Shown one piece after another: positions 1-5,332 of a stretch of DNA of 6,976 nt. Numbering within the stretch: position 1 is the stretch's first letter; the number at the start of each line of letters is the position of its first letter. The stretch is taken from positions 1 to 6,976 of the forward strand of contig WRCL01000090.1 of assembly GCA_009783975.1 (NCBI GenBank), in the 5' to 3' direction. The notes under the pieces were generated by a model that did not search any database, was not told the origin of the DNA, and worked only from the letters and a program-made list of their open reading frames with translations. Origin of the DNA: Micrococcales bacterium. GTDB lineage: Bacteria; Actinomycetota; Actinomycetes; Actinomycetales; Cellulomonadaceae. Both the position numbers and the translations under genes were made by a program.

Positions 1-102
1 GACGTCATCGCCCAGGTCTCGCGCGGGCTGGGTGAGGCGATGGTCGGGATCAACGTCGAAGACGTCCCCGCCCCGCACCGCCTCGCCGAACGGGGCTGGT
101 GA
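1..102 (+). CDS. pdxS: PdxS (pyridoxal 5'-phosphate synthase lyase subunit), C-terminal end only
   Basis: Frame 1 is open from the first base to a TGA at 100-102 and encodes 33 residues. They contain [20 protein letters not shown] and end in RGW, the highly conserved PdxS/SNZ tail. PdxS is the cytoplasmic (beta/alpha)8-barrel synthase. It condenses ribose 5-phosphate, glyceraldehyde 3-phosphate and ammonia into pyridoxal 5'-phosphate, and PdxT supplies the ammonia. The catalytic lysines and phosphate-binding loops lie outside the window. The stop overlaps the start of the Nudix gene in a GTGA, so the two are probably co-transcribed and translationally coupled. Identification rests on the tail alone, but it is distinctive and pdxT lies downstream on the same strand. 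Confidence 0.93.
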   Translation, partial: DVIAQVSRGLGEAMVGINVEDVPAPHRLAERGW

Positions 103-635
103 GCGTCGACGGCCTGGCTGAGTGGTGCCTGGCCGCAGACGGGACCCGGTTCCGCGCTGCTGCACGGGTGATCCTGCTCGACCCTGACGACAAGGTGCTG
201 CTCGTCCACGGCCACGACCACGACGACCCCGCCCACCAGTGGTGGTTCACCGTCGGCGGTGGTCTGGCCGACGGTGAGACCCCTCGCCAGGCGGCGCTGC
301 GCGAGCTGCGCGAAGAGACCGGGATCGAGCTGGCTGCCGAGGCGCTCGTCGGGCCGGTGTTCACCCGGTCTGTTGTGTTCGACCTCGCCGCGGGGCGCTT
401 CCGCCAGGACGAAGAGCTGTTCTACGCCAGGGTCGGCCGGGGCACGAGGTTGACGAGCTCAGGGTGGACCCGCTTGGAGAGCCTCGTGCTCGACGAGCTG
501 CGGTGGTTCACCCTCGACCAGGTCGCCGGGCTCGACGTCGCTGTGTACCCGCTGGGGCTGGTCGGGCTCGTCAGTGGTCTGCTCGGCGGGTGGGACGGTG
601 TCACACGCCACCTCGACGAGACCGGCCGCGAGTGA
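99..635 (+). CDS. Nudix hydrolase located between pdxS and pdxT
   Basis: This 178-residue protein carries a perfect Nudix box (G-x5-E-x7-REUxEExGU). It runs from G54 through E60 and R68-E69-L70 to E72-E73-x-G75-I76, the Mg2+-binding and catalytic helix of enzymes that hydrolyse nucleoside diphosphates linked to another moiety. The N-terminal strand ([16 protein letters not shown], about 23-38) and the WWFTVGGG lead-in to the box are typical of actinobacterial Nudix proteins. No substrate-defining motif is recognisable, so the substrate is unknown. The start is the GTG at 99, which shares GTGA with the pdxS stop. No separate Shine-Dalgarno sequence is visible, so translation probably depends on pdxS termination. 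Lying between the two PLP synthase genes, it may act in B6 or nucleotide housekeeping, but that is inferred only from position. Confidence 0.9.
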   Translation: MSVDGLAEWCLAADGTRFRAAARVILLDPDDKVLLVHGHDHDDPAHQWWFTVGGGLADGETPRQAALRELREETGIELAAEALVGPVFTRSVVFDLAAGRFRQDEELFYARVGRGTRLTSSGWTRLESLVLDELRWFTLDQVAGLDVAVYPLGLVGLVSGLLGGWDGVTRHLDETGRE

Positions 636-639
636 CGGC

Positions 640-825
640 TCAGTCGCGACGTGGACGTGACGGCAGCGCGTACAACGACCGCGGCGCCGTCTCGGGGCTC
701 ATCTCGGGGGTGCAGGCGTCGGACAACCCGTCGTGCACCTGCCCGAGCACATCAGCGGTCAGCGTCACGTCTTCGGAGAGCAGCCCGAGCTCGGCTGCCA
801 TCGCAGCGGTCCATTCGATCGTCAC
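640..825 (-). CDS. Possible small leaderless gene, hypothetical 61-aa protein
   Basis: A GTG-started 61-codon ORF reads right to left and ends 4 bp from the convergent Nudix stop. About 84% of its codons end in G or C, as in the real genes here, although it lies in otherwise unassigned DNA. The opening, VTIEWTAAMAAELGLLSEDV, looks like a folded helical start. The last 20 residues are rich in Pro, Arg and Ser and less convincing. A TATGGT hexamer (832-837, minus) sits exactly 6 bases before the GTG, the spacing of a -10 element for a leaderless transcript. No good -35 is seen. The W-x3-M-AELGL start faintly recalls small actinobacterial proteins of the DUF6457 type; that is memory, not a search. 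It could also be a degraded 3'-truncated gene or a chance frame. Function unknown. Confidence 0.42.
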   Translation of the reverse strand: MTIEWTAAMAAELGLLSEDVTLTADVLGQVHDGLSDACTPEMSPETAPRSLYALPSRPRRD

Positions 826-948
826 ACGACAACCATACCCAGATTGGGCGGATCATTCGCGTGTTTTGCACCGGTGTGCCTCATGTGAGCGATACCGTCT
901 GGCTCGCGGCGTTCGTGCACAGGTCCGGATGGGTGAAACACTGGCCCG
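826..948. promoter_or_regulatory. Divergent intergenic gap upstream of pdxT
   Basis: These 123 bases separate pdxT from the small minus-strand ORF and are lower in GC than their surroundings, as expected for a promoter region. On the minus strand, TATGGT (832-837) is a plausible -10 for the small ORF. On the plus strand, TTGCAC (866-871) and GATACC (891-896) are a possible but poorly matched -35/-10 pair with 19-bp spacing. An 8-bp palindrome, CACCGGTG (869-876), overlaps the -35-like hexamer and could be half of an operator, though a palindrome this short is common in GC-rich DNA. GGTGAAAC occurs twice (932-939 and 948-955), the second copy covering the pdxT start codon. No riboswitch-like fold was recognised. 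Confidence 0.35.
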
Positions 949-1560
949 GTGAAACCCGTCGTCGGCGTCCTCGCCCTCCAAGGAGACGTCCCCGAGCACT
1001 GTGCGGCCCTGCAGTCAGCAGGGGCGACGACAATACCGGTCCGACGCCCCGCAGAGCTCGTCGGTCTTGACGGGATCGTCCTGCCCGGCGGGGAGTCGAC
1101 GACGATCGGAAAGCTCTTGCACGTGTTCGGGCTTTTTCATCCCCTGCGCGAACAGCTGCGCGCAGGCCTGCCGGCCTTCGGCTCGTGCGCAGGGATGGTC
1201 CTGCTGGCCGACCGGCTGCTCGACGCGCCCGCCGACCAGCAGACCCTCGGTGGTCTCGACGTCGCCGTGCGGCGCAACGCGTTCGGGCGCCAGGTCGACT
1301 CCTTCGAGACCGACCTGCACGTCGACCAGGTCACCGGGCCCGGTGACCAGCGCATCCACGCTGTGTTCATCCGTGCGCCGTGGGTTGAGCGCACCGGGCC
1401 GCGCGCCACGGTGCTGGCCCGCGTGGAGGACGGGCCAGCCGCCGGTAGGATCGTGGCGGTGCGCCAAGAGGCGCTGCTGGTCACCGCCTTCCACCCGGAG
1501 GTCTCCGGCGACGACCGTGTGCACCGCCTGTTCGTGGACATCGTCCGCGGCAACCGGTAG
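949..1560 (+). CDS. pdxT: PdxT, glutaminase subunit of pyridoxal 5'-phosphate synthase
   Basis: A complete 203-residue class I (triad) glutamine amidotransferase of the PdxT/SNO family, of usual length. It hydrolyses glutamine and channels ammonia into PdxS. It opens with [13 protein letters not shown], has the PGGEST oxyanion segment at 46-51, the nucleophile Cys80 in GSCAGM, the conserved [13 protein letters not shown] segment, and the His182/Glu184 pair in FHPE. All catalytic residues are present. The GTG at 949 is the only sensible start, because an in-frame TGA at 934-936 blocks extension. There is no strong Shine-Dalgarno sequence just upstream, so a leaderless or weakly initiated mRNA is possible. 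It is separated from pdxS by the Nudix gene and a 313-bp stretch, so it may have its own promoter. yebC follows after 28 bp. Confidence 0.97.
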   Translation: MKPVVGVLALQGDVPEHCAALQSAGATTIPVRRPAELVGLDGIVLPGGESTTIGKLLHVFGLFHPLREQLRAGLPAFGSCAGMVLLADRLLDAPADQQTLGGLDVAVRRNAFGRQVDSFETDLHVDQVTGPGDQRIHAVFIRAPWVERTGPRATVLARVEDGPAAGRIVAVRQEALLVTAFHPEVSGDDRVHRLFVDIVRGNR

Positions 1561-1588
1561 ACGAACATCCAGACGGGAGCAGCACCCG

Positions 1589-2347
1589 ATGTCCGGTCAC
1601 TCCAAGTGGGCCACGACGAAGGATAAAAAAGCCCTTGTCGACGCAAAGCGCGGCAAACTCTTCGCAAAACTGATCAAGAACATCGAGGTCGCTGCCCGCA
1701 CCGGGGGCCCTGACCCTGCGGGGAACCCGACGTTGTACGACGCCATCCAGAAGGCCCGCAAGTCCTCGGTGCCCGCCGACAACATCGACCGCGCGGTCAA
1801 ACGCGGTTCTGGTGCTGAGGCAGGCGGAGCCGAATACCAGTCGATCCTCTACGAGGGGTACGCACCCGGCGGTGTCGCCGTCCTCGTCGAGTGCCTCACC
1901 GACAACCGCAACCGCGCCGCGTCCGACGTGCGCGTCGCGTTCACCCGCAACGGCGGGGCCATGGCCGACCCCGGGTCCGTCGCGTACCTGTTCTCCCGCA
2001 AGGGCGTCGTCGTCGTGCCCAAGCAGGGCACCACCGAGGACGACGTCATGCTCGCCGTCCTCGACGCAGGTGCCGAAGAGATCACCGACTCTGGCGAGGC
2101 GTTCGAAGTCCTCACCGAGGCGACCGACCTCGTCCCGGTCCGCCAGGCCCTGCAAGACGCCGGTATCGAGTACGACTCGGCCGACGTCGTGTTCTACCCG
2201 GCCACCGAGATCGAGGTGGACGTCGACGGCGCCCGCAAGGTCGTGCGCCTCGTCGACGCCCTCGAAGACTCCGACGATGTCCAGAACGTCTACGCGAACT
2301 TCACAGCCTCTGACGCTGTCCTGGCACAGCTGGAGGACGAGGACTGA
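1589..2347 (+). CDS. yebC: YebC/PmpR family protein (TACO1-like)
   Basis: A complete 252-residue YebC/PmpR/TACO1 protein of normal length. It opens with [15 protein letters not shown], continues through [20 protein letters not shown] and [15 protein letters not shown], and has the middle-domain signature [19 protein letters not shown]. Members are described as cytoplasmic DNA-binding regulators and, in some lineages, as ribosome-associated factors that ease translation of difficult stretches such as polyproline. Which role applies here cannot be read from sequence. The ATG at 1589 is supported by GGGAG at 1575-1579, 9 bases upstream. An open frame continues upstream but overlaps pdxT out of frame. 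Residue 12 is Asp where TTKHKKA-type sequences usually have His. Codons 13-14 form an A6 run. The gene probably shares a transcript with pdxT. Confidence 0.97.
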   Translation: MSGHSKWATTKDKKALVDAKRGKLFAKLIKNIEVAARTGGPDPAGNPTLYDAIQKARKSSVPADNIDRAVKRGSGAEAGGAEYQSILYEGYAPGGVAVLVECLTDNRNRAASDVRVAFTRNGGAMADPGSVAYLFSRKGVVVVPKQGTTEDDVMLAVLDAGAEEITDSGEAFEVLTEATDLVPVRQALQDAGIEYDSADVVFYPATEIEVDVDGARKVVRLVDALEDSDDVQNVYANFTASDAVLAQLEDED

Positions 2348-2388
2348 CTTGGGCTTTGCTGAGGTTTGGGCTGGGTCCCCGGGGTGAC

Positions 2389-2428
2389 TGTGGCTGGGTC
2401 TGCGGGGGTGTGGCTGGGTCCGCGGGTC
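2389..2428 (+). repeat. Two-copy 20-bp tandem repeat in the yebC 3' region
   Basis: Two adjacent 20-bp units, 2389-2408 and 2409-2428, match at 17 of 20 positions and share TGTGGCTGGGTC at their 5' ends. They lie just downstream of yebC in non-coding DNA, within a stretch of G-runs. The likely origin is replication slippage in G-rich sequence. No function is evident. Confidence 0.75.
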
Positions 2429-2457
2429 GGGGGTGGTTGCCGCACCGGGGGTGGGGG
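2396..2457 (+). other. G-run tract with potential G-quadruplex
   Basis: G-runs of three to five bases occur at 2396-2398, 2404-2408, 2416-2418, 2424-2426 and 2429-2433. The loops of 5, 7, 5 and 2 bases meet the common G3+/N1-7 quadruplex pattern. Two further G5 runs lie at 2447-2451 and 2453-2457. The G-rich strand is the yebC-sense strand, so the structure could form in the mRNA 3' end or on the non-template strand. High GC makes chance G-runs likelier, but this density stands out within the window. Confidence 0.55.
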
Positions 2458-2471
2458 TCTTGGCTCGGCTC

Positions 2472-2488
2472 GTCCGGCTGCGCCGGAC
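2472..2488. terminator. Perfect 7-bp hairpin between convergent yebC and ruvC-side transcripts
   Basis: GTCCGGC (2472-2478), loop TGC, then GCCGGAC (2482-2488) form a perfect all-Watson-Crick stem. It lies 125 bp after the yebC stop and beyond the 3' end of the vapC remnant. Both flanking transcripts run towards it, the right position for a bidirectional terminator. There is no T-tract on either side, so it would be a non-canonical actinobacterial-type terminator or just an RNA 3'-end stabiliser. Confidence 0.45.
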
Positions 2489-2495
2489 ATTGCCG

Positions 2496-2600
2496 GGAGA
2501 CAATGGAGACAATGTGGAGACAATGGGGACGGTTCCCGTGTCTTGCCTGGTCAGGACTGTGGGATGCAGGGATGTCAGGGGGAACGGTTCTTGTGTCTTG
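2496..2600. repeat. REP-like repeat cluster (three GGAGACAAT units plus two ACGGTTCYYGTGTCTTG units)
   Basis: GGAGACAAT occurs three times, at 2496-2504, 2505-2513 and 2516-2524. The last copy runs into a hairpin: GACA 2519-2522 pairs with TGTC 2539-2542, and TGGG 2524-2527 with CCCG 2535-2538 (one G-T pair, one bulged A, loop 2528-2534). A second partial copy follows, because ACGGTTCYYGTGTCTTG is found at 2529-2545 and again at 2584-2600 (15 of 17 identical). A GGAG head before an imperfect palindrome, with GGGGACGGTTC wording, resembles REP elements mobilised by REP-associated tyrosine (Y1) transposases. No transposase is in the window, so this would be a non-autonomous or decayed copy. The family assignment is inferred from memory of such repeats. 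Confidence 0.5.
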
Positions 2601-2613
2601 GTCTGCGCGACGG

Positions 2614-2829
2614 TCAGGTGTGCAGGACGTGGACGTGGTGGCGGTCTTTGGGGGCCAGGGCGCAGGTGAGTCTGGTGTCGAAGGTGACCAGGACGCCGGC
2701 GTTGCGGGCGGCGAGGTTGACCAGGTGCAGGTCGGTGAGCTGTTTGTGGCCCAGGATCCGTGAGGTGTCGATGAGGGGTGCGGCGAGGCTGGTGTCGTCA
2801 GGCCAGGACGTGTCTGGGCCCGAGGTGGG
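2614..2829 (-). pseudogene. VapC-type PIN-domain toxin remnant (C-terminal half, no start codon)
   Basis: Read on the minus strand, 71 in-frame codons run from just after the ruvC stop to a TGA at 2614-2616. They include TSWPDDTSLA, RILGHKQLTDLHLVNLAA, AGVLVTFDTRLTCAL and HHVHVLHT. These match the C-terminal half of VapC PIN-domain ribonucleases: the WPDD segment, then the acidic residues of TD-x-HL and TFD. The N-terminal half, carrying the first metal-binding Asp and the mid-domain Glu, is absent, and so is any vapB antitoxin. None of the 71 codons is ATG, GTG or TTG, and the ruvC TGA lies immediately upstream in the same frame. The piece is therefore very unlikely to be translated as a toxin. 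It looks like a toxin-antitoxin module truncated by a deletion or rearrangement at the ruvC 3' end. Confidence 0.82.
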
Positions 2830-3393
2830 TCATCTGCGGCGGGCGGCTTGTTCGGCGGCGGCCCAGGTGCGTTGGGCGGGGGTGAGGGCGCCGGGTTCGC
2901 GCTGGGGTGGGCCGAGGGCGCCGGCGGGGCGCCACAGGTGGCAGATGGCAAGGGCGAGGGCGTCGGCGGCGTCGGCGGGACGGGGACGGGCCGGGAGGTC
3001 GAGCAAGCGGGTGACCATCGTCTGGACCTGGGCCTTGCCGGCCGAGCCTGAGCCGGTGACGGCGGCTTTGACCTCTGAGGGGGTGTGGAGGGCCACGGGG
3101 ATGCGGTGGCGGGCGGCGGCGAGCATCGCGACACCGGCGACCTGGGCGGTGCCCATGACGGTGGCGACGTTGTGCTGGGCGAAGACGCGTTCGACGGCGA
3201 CGGTGTCGGGGGCGTGCTGCTCGAGCCACTGGTCGAGGGTCTCGGCGATGACGAGCAGGCGTTGGTCGGTGCTCGTGGCGGGGTCAGAGCGGGCGACACC
3301 GACCGCGACGAGACGGACCTGGCGGCCGGCCGCCGAGTCGACGACGCCCAGGCCGCAACGGGTCAGGCCAGGGTCGACACCAAGGACGCGCAC
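2830..3393 (-). CDS. ruvC: RuvC, crossover junction endodeoxyribonuclease
   Basis: A complete RuvC Holliday-junction resolvase of 187 residues. It nicks junctions symmetrically as a dimer alongside RuvAB. The four catalytic acidic residues are in place: Asp7 ([13 protein letters not shown]), Glu68 (VAVERVF), and Asp141 and Asp144 ([15 protein letters not shown]). Also visible are [12 protein letters not shown] and [21 protein letters not shown]. The GTG at 3393 is chosen because it puts the first Asp at position 7, as in E. coli RuvC. An in-frame ATG at 3414 would add seven residues (MFATITG), but it overlaps a TATGTT -10-like hexamer (3410-3415). Neither start has a Shine-Dalgarno sequence. 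Unlike the usual ruvC-ruvA-ruvB operon, this gene points away from ruvA. Its stop abuts the vapC remnant. Confidence 0.96.
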   Translation of the reverse strand: MRVLGVDPGLTRCGLGVVDSAAGRQVRLVAVGVARSDPATSTDQRLLVIAETLDQWLEQHAPDTVAVERVFAQHNVATVMGTAQVAGVAMLAAARHRIPVALHTPSEVKAAVTGSGSAGKAQVQTMVTRLLDLPARPRPADAADALALAICHLWRPAGALGPPQREPGALTPAQRTWAAAEQAARRR

Positions 3394-3508
3394 ACCGGTT
3401 ATCGTCGCAAACATACGACGTGCGGCGCGGGACGTGCCCGGCGTGTCGGACGTACACGTGTTCGTCGCGTGAGACAGTGGGGCCGCGCACGAAGAGAGGA
3501 GCTCGTCG
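3394..3508. promoter_or_regulatory. ruvC/ruvA divergent promoter region
   Basis: This 115-bp gap must carry the promoters of ruvC (minus) and ruvAB (plus). For ruvC, TATGTT (3410-3415, minus) is a fair -10 and would place transcription start about 10 bases before the GTG at 3393, giving almost no leader. For ruvA, TCGGAC (3446-3451) and TGAGAC (3470-3475), 18 bp apart, are a weak -35/-10 pair that brackets the LexA box. A strong ruvA Shine-Dalgarno sequence, AGGAG at 3497-3501, lies 7 bases before its GTG. The promoter elements are inferred from short matches. Confidence 0.45.
3451..3464. promoter_or_regulatory. Candidate LexA (SOS) box shared by ruvC and ruvA
   Basis: CGTAC-ACGT-GTTCG matches the actinobacterial/Gram-positive SOS box CGAAC-N4-GTTCG at 9 of the 10 specified positions; the only mismatch is T for A in the left arm. 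It sits midway in the divergent gap, about 45 bp before the ruvA start and 58 bp before the ruvC GTG. ruv genes are classic LexA targets in E. coli and mycobacteria, so sequence and context agree. Binding by LexA is inferred. Confidence 0.75.
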
Positions 3509-4120
3509 GTGATCGCGTCGGTGTGTGGGCAGGTGCTGTGGGTCGGGCTGGACTCGGCTGTGGTCGAGGTCGGCGGGGTCGGGCTCGCGGTCTGCGCGAC
3601 CCCGGCCACGCTCGCGGGGCTGCGGGTCGGGTCGACGGGGCGCCTGGCGACGTCTTTGCTCGTCCGCGAGGACGCGCTGACGTTGTTCGGGTTCGCTGAC
3701 ACCGATGAACGTGACGTGTTCGACACGGTGCAGACCGTCACCGGGATCGGGCCGCGTCTGGCCCTGGCGATGCTCGCGGTCCACACCCCGGACGAGTTGC
3801 GCCGGGCCGTCGCCGCAGACGACCTCGCCGCGCTCCAACGGGTCCCAGGGGTCGGACGCAAGACCGCCCAGCGCATCGTCCTCGAGCTCAAGGACCGGCT
3901 CGGGGCACCAGCCGCGGTACCTGGGGGAGCAGGCGCTGCGGCACCGGGTGACCTGCGCGGCCAGGTGGTCGAGGCCCTGACCGGCCTGGGGTGGCCAGAG
4001 CGCGCCGCGGCGGCGGCGGTCGACACCGTCGTGGACAGCTCGGCCGACCCAGTCGGGCCGGACGAGGTCTCTGGGGTGCTGCGGGCCGCGTTGCGGACCT
4101 TGGGTGGTCCTCGTGGCTGA
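3509..4120 (+). CDS. ruvA: RuvA, Holliday junction branch-migration DNA-binding subunit
   Basis: A complete 203-residue RuvA. It binds the four-way junction as a tetramer and loads the RuvB motor. The N-terminal OB-fold covers about residues 1-62 and ends in [12 protein letters not shown]. Two helix-hairpin-helix motifs follow, [13 protein letters not shown] (77-89) and [16 protein letters not shown] (112-127). An Ala/Gly/Pro linker (about 133-147) leads to the C-terminal domain III that contacts RuvB (about 149-200). The GTG start at 3509 has AGGAG 7 bases upstream. The gene is first in a ruvAB transcript and its end overlaps the start of ruvB. The LexA box upstream suggests SOS induction. 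Residue 6 is Cys in a region that usually reads IASVRG; this is a minor variation. Confidence 0.97.
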   Translation: MIASVCGQVLWVGLDSAVVEVGGVGLAVCATPATLAGLRVGSTGRLATSLLVREDALTLFGFADTDERDVFDTVQTVTGIGPRLALAMLAVHTPDELRRAVAADDLAALQRVPGVGRKTAQRIVLELKDRLGAPAAVPGGAGAAAPGDLRGQVVEALTGLGWPERAAAAAVDTVVDSSADPVGPDEVSGVLRAALRTLGGPRG

Positions 4121-5177
4121 GGCGTGGCCCGACGGACCAGACACCGGGTCGTCGCCGCAGGCCAGCGCGTTGGTCCGCCCGGGCGCTGACGCAGCAGAAC
4201 GAGCCGCAGAAGCCGCGTTGCGGCCGCGCAACCTTGCCGAGTTCGTCGGGCAGCGGGTCGTGTGCGACCAGCTGTCGTTGGTCCTCGACGCGGCGCGGGC
4301 CCGGGGCAGGGCACCAGACCACGTCCTGCTCGCCGGCCCACCAGGCCTGGGCAAGACGACCTTGGCGATGATCGTCGCCGCCGAGCTCGGGGCGTCGTTG
4401 CGGGTGACCAGCGGCCCTGCGATCCAGCACGCGGGGGACCTCGCCGCGGTGCTGTCGTCCCTGGACGAAGGTGAGGTGCTGTTCATCGACGAGATCCACC
4501 GCCTGGCCCGTGCCGCTGAAGAGCTGCTGTACGTGGCGATGGAAGACTTCCGCGTCGACGTCGTCGTCGGCAAGGGCGCCGGTGCCTCGGCGATCCCGCT
4601 GGCCTTGCCGCCGTTCACCGTCGTCGGGGCCACGACGCGGTCGGGGCTGCTGCCTGCGCCGTTGCGTGACCGGTTCGGGTTCACCGCGCACCTGGACTTC
4701 TACGACGTCGGTGAGCTCGTCCGGGTCCTCGTGCGTTCGGCGGGGCTGCTGGGGGTCCAGCTCGCCGACGACGCGGCCGCAGAGATCGCCAGCCGGTCGC
4801 GTGGCACCCCACGGATCGCGAACCGGCTGCTGCGCCGGGTGCGTGACTGGGCGCAGGTGCGCGGGGACGGGACGTGCTCGCTTACTGCAGCCCGCGCCGC
4901 CCTGGAGGTGTACGAGGTCGACGTGCGCGGGCTGGACCGGCTGGACCGTGCGGTGCTCGACGCGTTGTGCCGGCGGTTCGCCGGGGGACCGGTCGGCCTG
5001 ACGACCCTCGCGGTCAGCGTCGGGGAGGAGCCCGAGACCGTCGAGACCGTCGCCGAACCGTTCTTGGTCCGCGAAGGGTTCATCGCACGCACGCCCCGCG
5101 GACGGGTCGCCACCGCCGAGGCGTGGACCCACCTCGGGATGGTTCCGCCGGCGGCGACCGGGACCTTGTTCGAATGA
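4113..5177 (+). CDS. ruvB: RuvB, Holliday junction branch-migration ATPase
   Basis: A complete RuvB of about 354 residues. This AAA+ hexameric motor, assembled on RuvA, pumps DNA through the junction. Positions counted from the GTG at 4113: Walker [10 protein letters not shown] about 75-83, Walker [11 protein letters not shown] about 122-131, sensor-1 region [11 protein letters not shown] about 171-181, and LRDRFGF, including the conserved arginine, about 184-190. A C-terminal winged helix ends in RTPRGRVAT and the AWTHLG segment. The family signature [12 protein letters not shown] precedes Walker A. Start choice is uncertain: GTG 4113 has a GGGTGG-like site at 4102-4107, while an in-frame GTG at 4104 would add three residues. 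Either start overlaps the ruvA stop (4118-4120), indicating translational coupling. No clear terminator follows. Confidence 0.97.
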   Translation: MAEAWPDGPDTGSSPQASALVRPGADAAERAAEAALRPRNLAEFVGQRVVCDQLSLVLDAARARGRAPDHVLLAGPPGLGKTTLAMIVAAELGASLRVTSGPAIQHAGDLAAVLSSLDEGEVLFIDEIHRLARAAEELLYVAMEDFRVDVVVGKGAGASAIPLALPPFTVVGATTRSGLLPAPLRDRFGFTAHLDFYDVGELVRVLVRSAGLLGVQLADDAAAEIASRSRGTPRIANRLLRRVRDWAQVRGDGTCSLTAARAALEVYEVDVRGLDRLDRAVLDALCRRFAGGPVGLTTLAVSVGEEPETVETVAEPFLVREGFIARTPRGRVATAEAWTHLGMVPPAATGTLFE

Positions 5178-5213
5178 GCCAGGGCGAGATACACCCGGCT
5201 GGGCGCTGCGATG

Positions 5214-5242
5214 TTGGGCAGGGCACCAGGTGGGCCTAGACT
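5214..5242 (+). promoter_or_regulatory. Predicted housekeeping sigma promoter for yajC-secD
   Basis: TTGGGC (5214-5219) and TAGACT (5237-5242) are separated by exactly 17 bp. The -10 fits the actinobacterial TAnnnT pattern and the -35 keeps the TTG core. Transcription would begin near 5249, giving an 84-base leader before yajC that contains the small upstream ORF. It lies in the 155-bp gap after ruvB, showing that the Sec operon can be transcribed separately from ruvAB. Confidence 0.6.
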
Positions 5243-5274
5243 CGCCCCGGTTGCCCCCACAGGTAAGGACGCAC

Positions 5275-5328
5275 ATGTTCGCCGGATTGGCCGGATTGGC
5301 ACGCACAGCCCCCATGAGAAGGCGGTGA
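5275..5328 (+). CDS. 17-codon upstream ORF in the yajC leader
   Basis: An ATG at 5275 has a Shine-Dalgarno-like AAGGA (5265-5269) 5 bases upstream and opens a 17-codon frame encoding MFAGLAGLARTAPMRRR. Its TGA at 5326-5328 lies 4 bases before the yajC ATG, and its last codons overlap the yajC Shine-Dalgarno sequence. The codons for AGLAGL are a perfect 9-bp tandem repeat (GCCGGATTG, 5281-5289 and 5290-5298). Spacing and signals suggest it could be translated and coupled to yajC. It is too short to be a SecM- or VemP-like force sensor with a signal sequence. It may instead be a fossil of an older yajC start site. No homologue is known to me. Confidence 0.4.
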   Translation: MFAGLAGLARTAPMRRR

Positions 5329-5332
5329 CGGT

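Noticed and set aside
1624..1631. Programmed -1 frameshifting at the A6 run in yebC.
   Set aside because: The run is framed AAA-AAA and not A-AAA-AAG, no downstream stem was recognised, and the zero frame gives full-length YebC.
1001..2347. A 448-codon plus-strand frame that includes yebC and extends upstream through pdxT.
   Set aside because: The upstream part overlaps pdxT out of frame and has Ser/Arg/Cys-rich shadow composition; the YebC motif MSGHSKW and a GGGAG site place the start at 1589.
2496..2524. A CRISPR array from the three GGAGACAAT copies.
   Set aside because: The unit is only 9 bp, the copies are adjacent or 2 bp apart with no spacers, and no cas gene is present.
2614..3393. 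A functional RuvC-VapC fusion protein made by stop-codon readthrough.
   Set aside because: A standard TGA separates them, the PIN part lacks half of its active site, and nothing resembling a readthrough signal or SECIS-like structure was recognised.
3394..3414. The ATG at 3414 as the ruvC start.
   Set aside because: It adds MFATITG before the family's usual N-terminus, has no Shine-Dalgarno sequence, and overlaps the best -10 candidate. It is kept only as an alternative.
5178..5213. A factor-independent terminator after ruvB (CCAGGG with CCCGGCTGG).
   Set aside because: The stem needs an internal bulge, the loop is 9 bases and no T-tract follows; too weak to call.
1481..5315. Long minus-strand open frames at 1481-2512, 2301-3299, 3284-4684 and 3888-5315.
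   Set aside because: They are antisense or out-of-frame shadows of pdxT, yebC, ruvC, ruvA and ruvB, kept open by high GC, with low-complexity Arg/Pro/Ser/Thr sequence and no recognisable domain.
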